This document shows, piece by piece, positions 51,384 to 64,000 of a DNA stretch of 64,000 bases. Position numbers and translations under genes: made by a program. The notes under the pieces were generated by a model. It ran no database searches. It had not been told where the DNA came from and saw only the letters and a program-made list of their open reading frames with translations. How positions within the stretch are numbered: position 1 is the first letter of the stretch; each line of letters opens with the position of its first letter. This DNA comes from Actinoplanes sp. KI2 (GTDB lineage Bacteria; Actinomycetota; Actinomycetes; Mycobacteriales; Micromonosporaceae): NCBI RefSeq assembly GCF_025630775.1, contig NZ_JAOSZE010000004.1, positions 124,001 to 188,000 on the forward strand, in the 5' to 3' direction.

Positions 51384-51446
51384 CCGCAAGTCAGTGGGAG
51401 GGGTCCCGATCCGAGGGGCCCCGCCAGCAACCACAGGAGTCAAGAA

Positions 51447-52154
51447 ATGCAGCGCAGTAAGGGCTACCGCAAGGCGGCCGAGCTCATCGACCACACCAAG
51501 CTCTACGAGCCGGCCGACGCGATCAAACTGGCCAAGGAGACGAGCCCGACCAAGTTCGACGCCACCGTCGAGGTCGCGATGCGCCTCGGCGTCGACCCCC
51601 GCAAGGCCGACCAGATGGTCCGCGGCACGGTGAACCTGCCGCACGGCACCGGCAAGACGGCCCGCGTGATCGTCTTCGCCCAGGGCGCCAAGGCCGAGGA
51701 GGCCGTGGCGGCCGGCGCCGACGAGGTCGGCACCGACGAGCTCGTCGCCCGCATCCAGGGCGGCTGGCTGGAGTTCGACGCCGCGATCGCGACCCCCGAC
51801 CAGATGGCCAAGATCGGTCGGATCGCCCGTATCCTCGGCCCGCGCGGCCTCATGCCGAACCCCAAGACCGGCACGGTCACGATGGACGTCACCAAGGCGG
51901 TCAACGAGATCAAGGGCGGCAAGATCACCTTCCGGGTGGACAAGCACTCGAACCTGCACCTGATCATCGGTAAGGCGTCCTTCTCCCAGGACCAGCTGAT
52001 CGACAACTACGCGGCCGTCCTCGACGAGGTGCTCCGCGTGAAGCCGTCGGCGGCCAAGGGCAAGTACCTCAAGAAGGTCACCGTCACCACCACCATGGGC
52101 CCCGGCGTGCCGGTCGACCCGAACGTGATCAAGGGCTTCAAGTCCGAGGCCTGA
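51447..52154 (+). CDS. rplA: 50S ribosomal protein L1
   Basis: The protein has 235 residues, a full-length L1: '[20 protein letters not shown]', '[20 protein letters not shown]', '[20 protein letters not shown]', '[20 protein letters not shown]'. It binds 23S rRNA at the L1 stalk and represses its own operon mRNA. ATG 51447 has 'aggagtc' ahead. Only 63 bases separate it from nusG; the rplK gene expected here is absent. 'aggggtcccgatccgaggggcccc' folding in that gap may be a leftover leader hairpin. Confidence 0.97.
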   Translation: MQRSKGYRKAAELIDHTKLYEPADAIKLAKETSPTKFDATVEVAMRLGVDPRKADQMVRGTVNLPHGTGKTARVIVFAQGAKAEEAVAAGADEVGTDELVARIQGGWLEFDAAIATPDQMAKIGRIARILGPRGLMPNPKTGTVTMDVTKAVNEIKGGKITFRVDKHSNLHLIIGKASFSQDQLIDNYAAVLDEVLRVKPSAAKGKYLKKVTVTTTMGPGVPVDPNVIKGFKSEA

Positions 52155-52174
52155 TCGACCTAGATCACTGGAAC

Positions 52175-52207
52175 GGCCCCCGGGGGACACTCCGGGGGCC
52201 TTCTTTG
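52175..52207 (+). terminator. rplA terminator
   Basis: Stem ggcccccgg (52175-52183) with ccgggggcc (52192-52200), then ttcttt. It lies 20 bases beyond the rplA stop codon. Confidence 0.8.
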
Positions 52208-52223
52208 TGGCAGGCTTGCGGCC

Positions 52224-53018
52224 GTGCGGTTCGAGCAGATGTGGTTCCGGTACGCCCGGCGGGCTGACTGGACGCTGCGCGAGGTGGAGGCCACGGCCGA
52301 CCCCGGCTCGACGGTCGTGATCCTGGGCCGCAACGGCGCCGGCAAGTCCACCCTGCTCCAGCTGGCCGCCGGCGTCCTGCGCCCGGGCCGCGGCGCGATC
52401 CGCGGCCGGCCCGCGGTCGTCGGCTGGGTGCCCGAGCGCTTCCCAGCTGACCAGCCGTTCACCGCGGGCGACTACCTGCGCCGGATGGCCGAGGTGCGCG
52501 GCGCTTCCCCGGCGGCCGTCGGCCACTGGATCGAGCGCCTGCTGCTGACCGAGCACGCCGAGACGCGGCTGGCCGACCTCTCCAAGGGCACCGCGCAGAA
52601 GGTGGGGCTCGCGCAAGCCCTCCTCGTACCCCCTGGGTTGCTTGTTCTTGATGAGCCGTGGGAGGGCCTCGACTCGGTCGCCCGCACGCTGATCCCCGAC
52701 ATCGTCGCCGAGGTCACCGCGGCCGGCGGCGTGGTCCTGGTCAGCGACCACCGCGGCGAGATCACCGCACTGCCCGGCGCGGTGCACTGGACGGTCGCCG
52801 ACGGCGTCCTGCAGATCACTGCGCCTGCGCCTTTGCCTTCGCCTGCGCCTTTGCCTTTGCCTTTGCCTTCGCCTTTGCCCTCGCCTTCGCCTTTGTCGGG
52901 CTCGCCCGTGGCGGAGGACGAGGTGATCGTCGAGGTCGCGGTCCGTCGCTCCGAGGCCGACCGGGCGGTGGTTGCGCTGCGCGCATCCGGTCACCGTGTG
53001 TTGGGCGTACGCAGATGA
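52224..53018 (+). CDS. ABC transporter ATP-binding protein
   Basis: The protein has 264 residues from GTG 52224. Walker A 'GRNGAGKSTLLQLAAG', signature 'LSKGTAQKVGLAQALL' (LSKGT in place of LSGGQ), Walker B 'LLVLDEPW' and switch His in 'VLVSDHRGE'. It is a short ATPase with a proline/serine/leucine-rich linker (hexamer repeats at 52820-52896) before a small C-terminal domain. It overlaps the permease gene by 4 bases. It lies between rplA and rplJ, a foreign insertion in the ribosomal operon order. Substrate unknown. Confidence 0.88.
   Translation: MRFEQMWFRYARRADWTLREVEATADPGSTVVILGRNGAGKSTLLQLAAGVLRPGRGAIRGRPAVVGWVPERFPADQPFTAGDYLRRMAEVRGASPAAVGHWIERLLLTEHAETRLADLSKGTAQKVGLAQALLVPPGLLVLDEPWEGLDSVARTLIPDIVAEVTAAGGVVLVSDHRGEITALPGAVHWTVADGVLQITAPAPLPSPAPLPLPLPSPLPSPSPLSGSPVAEDEVIVEVAVRRSEADRAVVALRASGHRVLGVRR
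52820..52896 (+). repeat. hexanucleotide repeat inside the ABC ATPase gene
   Basis: About twelve runs of a gcctttgccttc-type 6-base unit encode alternating P with L, S or A. The unit keeps the reading frame, so length changes would only alter linker length. Confidence 0.85.
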
Positions 53019-53695
53019 GGCCGCTGGTGGCAATGCGGATCGCCGGTTTCGTCCGCGGCGGCCGAGCGCTGGCCCCCTTGATCGCCGTCCTGGTCGAACT
53101 CGGCATCATCTACGGCGGCGGCGCCTCCCCGGCCGCGGTCGCCTACGGCTATTCCGCCGCCGCGCTGTTCCCGGTCCTCGCCTGGCTCACCAAGCTGCTC
53201 CTGGACACCGAGCCCGACGTGCAGCGCCGCCTGGCCCGCCTGTCGGTCGGCCCCGCCCGAGAGGCCACCGCGGGCATCCTGGCCGCCCTGGTGCTGTCCC
53301 TGGCCGTCTGCGTGGCCGCGATGGCCGCCCCCTGGCTGTTCAACGGCATCGACGCCAGCAACGCCCTCGGCGGCGGCATCGCCCTGGGCATCCTGGCCCA
53401 CCTCCTGGCCGTCCCACCGGCGATCGCCGTCGGCGCCCTGGCCAGCCGAGCCGTCACGCGCAGCGTCCGGCTGAGCCTGACGATCCTGGTGGTGGCCGCG
53501 GTGCTGGTGGTGGTGCTAGGGCTGAGCGGCTCGGTCGCCCCCTGGCTGGTGCCCCCGGTGATGGCCACCGCCCGAGCCCTGAACGGCCGGCACCTGCCGT
53601 CCCCCGACCGTCTCGCCTTCCTGACCGGCTGGGCCGCGCTGTGGTGCACCGTCGCCTTCGCCGCCTACGGCTGGCTGCGCCGCGCCCGCTCCTGA
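53015..53695 (+). CDS. ABC transporter membrane subunit
   Basis: The protein has 226 residues from ATG 53015 (ATGA overlap with the ATPase gene). About six hydrophobic helices are seen: 'LIAVLVELGIIYGGG', 'YGYSAAALFPVLAWLTKLLL', 'AGILAALVLSLAVCVAAMAA', 'GIALGILAHLLAVPPAIAVG', 'LSLTILVVAAVLVVVLGLSG' and the last one near the end. No known permease motif. Together with the ATPase it makes a small two-gene exporter of ABC-2 type, by context. Confidence 0.75.
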   Translation: MRPLVAMRIAGFVRGGRALAPLIAVLVELGIIYGGGASPAAVAYGYSAAALFPVLAWLTKLLLDTEPDVQRRLARLSVGPAREATAGILAALVLSLAVCVAAMAAPWLFNGIDASNALGGGIALGILAHLLAVPPAIAVGALASRAVTRSVRLSLTILVVAAVLVVVLGLSGSVAPWLVPPVMATARALNGRHLPSPDRLAFLTGWAALWCTVAFAAYGWLRRARS

Positions 53696-53739
53696 CGGTC
53701 GCCCAGTGGACAACGCCCCAAAACTGTCAGACCCGCATG

Positions 53740-54240
53740 CTTGACTCGTCCCCACCCAGTGCCGGGGCGGGGGCGGTTCGCGGCCGCGCGCGAGGGGCCG
53801 CGGCGAGTCGCACACCATGGGGCCGCACGCCAGGCGCCGCGCACCTGGGCCGCATGCGAGGAGACCGCACGCGACGGCGAGCAAGGGGCTGTGCGCCAGG
53901 CCCGCACGCGAGGTCGATGCGAGGCGCGCCGGACGAGCGGCCGCACGCGAGGCGCCGCACGCGAGGCGTCGCGAGCGGGGGCGCATGCGAGGAGAACGCG
54001 CGTGAGGGCCGTACGCGACGGCGGGCGAGGGCCGCACGCGACGGCGGGCAAGGGGCCGCACGCGACGGCGGGCAAGGGGCCGCACGCGACGGCGGGCAAG
54101 GGGCCGCATGCGACGGGCCGCACGCCAGGGGCCGCACCCGACGGGCCGCACGCCAGGGGCCGCAGGCGAAGTCGGGCGAGGGCAGCCGGACGAGCGGCGG
54201 CACGCCGGGGGCCGCACGCCGGGGGCGGATTTGGCGGTCG
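53740..54240. repeat. GC-rich tandem-repeat patch upstream of rplJ
   Basis: No gene is convincing here. The core 54004-54119 is five consecutive near-copies of a 23-24-base unit built on ggccgcacgcgacggcgggc. Looser relatives (ggccgcacgcgaggc, gccgcacgccagg) fill 53760-54000 and 54110-54240. Both strands give low-complexity frames (HATAGKGP, PLARRRVR) that are artefacts of the repeat. Confidence 0.8.
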
Positions 54241-54249
54241 GGACGGGAG

Positions 54250-54493
54250 CGCGTAATCTTTCTTATCGAAGTTCCACCCATAGACCGCTGGTCGCCGCAC
54301 CGCCGCCGGAAACGACGGAGGGTTCGGTCGAAGGCCCCGCAGATTGCGGGCGGCCCGCGTAGGGGAGAACGGTTCGTGAGCAGGCTTCCTAGCGGAACGC
54401 CGTGCGCCCGCCCCGTGCCCTTGCGCCGGGGCGTTTCTCATTCTCGGTTCCTTCTCCCAGGCCAGTGGCTTTGAGCACTGAGAGAGGAGGGAC
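54250..54493 (+). promoter_or_regulatory. rplJ leader region (probable L10 leader)
   Basis: About 240 bases of non-coding sequence precede rplJ. The segment 54392-54447 can pair 'gaacgcc' with 'ggcgttt' around a GC-rich core, as expected of the L10(L12)4-binding autoregulatory leader found before rplJ in actinobacteria. Assigned by position and fold only. Confidence 0.4.
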
Positions 54494-55039
54494 ATGGCGG
54501 ACAAGCCGGTCCGGGCCGACAAGGCCAGCGCCGTCGCCGAGCTCACCGATGACTTCCGTGGTTCGACGGCCACCGTGTTGACCGAGTACCGCGGCCTCAC
54601 GGTCAAGCAGCTCACCGAGCTGCGGCGTTCGCTCGGCAAGGAGACCAAGTACTCCGTGTCGAAGAACACGCTCGCGAAGCGGGCGGCGACCGACGCGGGT
54701 ATCGAGGGCCTCGACGAGCTGTTCACCGGTCCTACCGCGCTCGCCTTCATCAACGGCGACCCGGTCGAGGCGGCCAAGAGCCTTCGGGCTTTCGCCAAGG
54801 CCCACCCCGTCCTGATCATCAAGGGCGGTGTTTTCGAGGGTAAGGCGATCACGGCCGCTGAGGTCAACAAGATCGCTGACCTCGAGTCTCGTGAGGTTCT
54901 GCTGGCCAAGCTGGCCGGCGCCATGAAGGGCAACCTGACCAAGGCGGCCGGTCTGTTCCAGGCCCCGCTGTCGCAGGTGGCGCGCCTCGCGGCCGCCCTG
55001 CAGGAGAAGCGCGAGAAGGACGGTTCCGCGGAGGCCTGA
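54494..55039 (+). CDS. rplJ: 50S ribosomal protein L10
   Basis: The protein has 181 residues from ATG 54494, behind 'gagaggaggg'. '[20 protein letters not shown]', '[19 protein letters not shown]', '[15 protein letters not shown]', '[17 protein letters not shown]'. It anchors the L7/L12 stalk and represses its own mRNA with L12. A short linker leads to rplL, 57 bases on. Confidence 0.97.
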   Translation: MADKPVRADKASAVAELTDDFRGSTATVLTEYRGLTVKQLTELRRSLGKETKYSVSKNTLAKRAATDAGIEGLDELFTGPTALAFINGDPVEAAKSLRAFAKAHPVLIIKGGVFEGKAITAAEVNKIADLESREVLLAKLAGAMKGNLTKAAGLFQAPLSQVARLAAALQEKREKDGSAEA

Positions 55040-55096
55040 GCGCCACCCGGAACCCAGCACGACTTTCACCACAAAAGCTAGGAAAGGTTGCCTAAC

Positions 55097-55483
55097 ATGG
55101 CGAAGCTCAGCACCGACGAGCTGCTCGACGCGTTCAAGGAGATGACGCTGATCGAGCTGTCCGAGTTCGTGAAGCAGTTCGAGGAGACCTTCGAGGTCAC
55201 CGCGGCTGCTCCGGTCGCCGTCGCGGCCGTTGCCGGCCCGGGCGGCCCGGCCGCTCCGGCCGAGGAGGAGAAGGACTCGTTCGACGTCGTTCTCGAGGGC
55301 GACGGTGGCAAGAAGATCCAGGTCATCAAGGTCGTGCGTGAGCTGACCGGCCTGGGCCTCAAGGAGGCCAAGGACGCCGTCGAGAGCGCCCCCAAGGCGA
55401 TCCTCGAGGGTGTCAACAAGGAGAAGGCCGAGGCCGCCAAGGCCAAGCTCGAGGGCGAGGGCGCCAAGGTCACCCTCAAGTGA
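55097..55483 (+). CDS. rplL: 50S ribosomal protein L7/L12
   Basis: The protein has 128 residues from ATG 55097. The dimerising N-terminal domain is '[20 protein letters not shown]', then the alanine/proline hinge ('[20 protein letters not shown]') and the factor-binding C-terminal domain ('[20 protein letters not shown]', '[16 protein letters not shown]'). The upstream in-frame ATG at 55088 lacks a proper ribosome site. Confidence 0.98.
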   Translation: MAKLSTDELLDAFKEMTLIELSEFVKQFEETFEVTAAAPVAVAAVAGPGGPAAPAEEEKDSFDVVLEGDGGKKIQVIKVVRELTGLGLKEAKDAVESAPKAILEGVNKEKAEAAKAKLEGEGAKVTLK

Positions 55484-55509
55484 TCTAACGCTCCAAGCTT
55501 TCCCTTGCG

Positions 55510-55553
55510 GATGGCGGGGACCCGGTACCCGGGTCTCCGCCATCGGCGTTTTT
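55510..55553 (+). terminator. rplJL attenuator/terminator
   Basis: Stem gatggcggggacccgg (55510-55525) with ccgggtctccgccatc (55529-55544), one mismatch, 3-base loop, then ggcg and ttttt. It is 26 bases past rplL, where a partial terminator usually reduces read-through into rpoBC. Confidence 0.85.
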
Positions 55554-55904
55554 GGCCGTATTGCGGCAGCTAGTGAGGCTGTCGGCCTCCCGACCGGCAA
55601 AGTCGGTTTAATCGGGCAATCGTTGGAGTATGGTCGCTGGGATGTGCCCGCTGGGCTGCGGCACAAGTCCGACCCGCGGCGCAACTCTTGACTGAGTGTC
55701 CGCTGACAGGCACGCTGACATCAGCAAGTTCTCCGCGCTTGCGACAGCCGCCCTGCGGGTGGCCCGGCATTCAACGGGTCCTTCGCAGACGGCACCCGAG
55801 GGAGACGTGCCGCGTTCGAGCGGCCCCGCAGTTGGCCCTGGCCCCTGGAGGCGCAGGTCAGCGGCTAGTGGGGCAACGTTCCGCAGGCCCCCTCTGGTGT
55901 GGGC

Positions 55905-55933
55905 TGGACAGCGGTTAGCCGAGCGGCTACACT
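55905..55933 (+). promoter_or_regulatory. candidate rpoBC promoter
   Basis: -35 tggaca (55905-55910), 17-base spacer, -10 tacact (55928-55933), about 150 bases ahead of rpoB. The rest of 55554-56091 is non-coding leader with no gene I can support. Confidence 0.5.
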
Positions 55934-56091
55934 GCTAGTTTGCGCTGCCTTCTGCCTTGAGCCCTGCCAGGACATCCATCTGGGTGACTTCCTGGGGGCT
56001 CGTTACAGTGCCTACAAACGAGGGCAACGCAAACAGTTGCATACCGCAGCTGCAGCCGCATCAGCAGCACCGGTCCTCGGAAGGACGCATC

Positions 56092-59532
<3,441 letters not shown>

Positions 59533-59537
59533 CGGTC

Positions 59538-59559
59538 GGCGCCCCCGCAAGGGGGCGCC
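59538..59559 (+). other. hairpin between rpoB and rpoC
   Basis: Perfect stem ggcgccccc (59538-59546) and gggggcgcc (59551-59559) closed by a GCAA tetraloop, 6 bases past the rpoB stop. No T-run follows, so it is more likely an mRNA-processing or stability element than a terminator. Confidence 0.6.
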
Positions 59560-59609
59560 TCCGCCGGCCTTGAATTCATCCGAGCAATGAAACACGAGGG
59601 ATAGTCCAA

Positions 59610-63500
<3,891 letters not shown>

Positions 63501-63512
63501 CGGTTGGGAAAC

Positions 63513-63547
63513 AAAGGGCGGCCGCGCACTGCGCGGCCGCCCTTTGG
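63513..63547 (+). terminator. rpoBC terminator
   Basis: Perfect 15-bp stem aaagggcggccgcgc (63513-63527) with gcgcggccgcccttt (63531-63545) and a 3-base loop, 12 bases after the rpoC stop. Confidence 0.9.
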
Positions 63548-63565
63548 CCTTTCTAGGATGGGGGA

Positions 63566-63916
63566 GTGACCTCGCCCGCAACGACGCCCACCCGTCATCC
63601 CCTGGATCCGGATCCGGCGCCCTCGTCGAAGGCGCGGGCGGTCTTCGCGCTGGGCCTGGTGGGCTTCCTGACCGGCGCGTTCGTCGGCGGTGTGATCCCG
63701 GCGACGGTGGCGCTGCTGCTGGCGCGTCAGGCCGCCCGGGACGCGTACGCGGCCAAGGGCTACCTCACCGGCTCGGTGTGGATCCGCCGCGGCCGCCGGC
63801 TGGCCTGGGCGGGCATCGTGTTGACGCTCACCACCCTGGTGGTGGCCGCGATCGCCGGGCTGCTGCACCTCGCGTCGTCACCGTCCGGCCCGAACTTCGC
63901 GCCCGGCACCGACTAG
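63566..63916 (+). CDS. small membrane protein, DUF4190-like
   Basis: The protein has 116 residues from GTG 63566. A proline-rich lead precedes two hydrophobic segments ('AVFALGLVGFLTGAFVGGVI' and 'LAWAGIVLTLTTLVVAAIAG') around 'TVALLLARQAARDAYAAKGY', similar in plan to the DUF4190-type actinobacterial small membrane proteins. Function unknown. It is probably separately transcribed, since a terminator lies upstream. Confidence 0.7.
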   Translation: MTSPATTPTRHPLDPDPAPSSKARAVFALGLVGFLTGAFVGGVIPATVALLLARQAARDAYAAKGYLTGSVWIRRGRRLAWAGIVLTLTTLVVAAIAGLLHLASSPSGPNFAPGTD

Positions 63917-63971
63917 GGCAGGCCCTGGGCCCGGGCTGCGCCCTTCCCCGTACGGGTGACATCCTCGACTC

Positions 63972-64000
63972 ATGAGTCAGCAGCCGTATCCATACCCGGC
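63972..64000 (+). CDS. start of a proline/tyrosine-rich protein (3' end outside window)
   Basis: ATG 63972 opens 'MSQQPYPYP' and runs off the window. Such starts are typical of actinobacterial membrane proteins with a proline-rich cytoplasmic lead, perhaps a paralogue of the small membrane protein just before it. Confidence 0.4.

Noticed and set aside
51384..51446. Hidden rplK in another frame near nusG-rplA
   Set aside because: The gap is only 63 bases and neither flanking gene contains L11 motifs in any frame.
53516..54217. Arginine-rich ORFs in the repeat patch (both strands)
   Set aside because: They translate the tandem repeat itself (PLARRRVR, HATAGKGP) and have no ribosome site or homology.
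55957..56091. Longer N-terminus for RpoB from GTG/ATG codons
   Set aside because: TTG 56092 matches the known actinobacterial RpoB start and ribosome site; upstream residues are leader sequence.

Overview
The window is very GC-rich DNA packed with genes that often overlap by 1-4 bases and use GTG or TTG starts. It comes from a high-GC actinobacterium. The RpoB/RpoC sequences, the rpmG-hadA-hadB-tRNA-Trp-secE-nusG order, the DUF3107/TetR, DUF3152 and MoeZ cluster and an actinobacterial integrase remnant point to Micromonosporaceae (Actinoplanes-like). That family assignment is inference; no 16S gene is present.

Layout. (1) 1-13 kb: end of a histidine-bearing secreted protein, a methyltransferase, heme oxygenase, a DEAD-box RNA helicase, TetR and DUF3107, a proline-rich protein coupled to an alpha/beta hydrolase, two tandem membrane-anchored DUF3152 metalloprotease-like proteins, MoeZ and a terpene-cyclase-like repeat protein. 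(2) 13-23 kb: proB-proA, an alkyltransferase-like DNA repair protein, a methyltransferase, a TetR/epimerase divergon with two matching palindromes, a gamma-glutamyltransferase, an MFS carrier and a PLP decarboxylase-like enzyme. (3) 23.1-32.9 kb: a partial complex I operon, nuoB-C-H-I-J-K-L-M-N. It lacks nuoA, nuoD and the NADH module E-F-G, is interrupted by an opposite-strand Uma2-family gene, and has a 30-codon ORF wedged between nuoL and nuoM.

(4) 33-38.3 kb: MOSC protein, GNAT remnants, a luciferase-like oxidoreductase, a DUF1707 membrane protein, HtpX and an orphan PAS-GAF histidine kinase. (5) 38.4-42.5 kb: an accessory patch of lower GC beside tRNA-Tyr, holding an unrecognised 414-aa protein, a frameshifted HAD phosphatase, a 5'-truncated tyrosine recombinase, a small membrane protein and a second copy of the recombinase 3' end. 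This looks like the scar of repeated integration at the tRNA. (6) 42.7-48.5 kb: YajQ, a LysE-type exporter, a sulfurtransferase, a small signal-peptide-bearing peptide and a large membrane GGDEF-EAL protein.

(7) 48.5-64 kb: the information-processing core: tRNA-Thr, tRNA-Met, rpmG, hadA, hadB, tRNA-Trp, secE, nusG, rplA, an ABC transporter pair, a GC-rich tandem-repeat patch, rplJ, rplL, rpoB and rpoC. The usual rplK (L11) between nusG and rplA is absent: only 63 bases separate them. Strong hairpin terminators follow rplA, rplL and rpoC.

The candidates most worth following are the stripped-down nuo operon with its coupled micro-ORF, the missing rplK, the tRNA-Tyr island, and the secreted micropeptide next to the cyclic-di-GMP enzyme.
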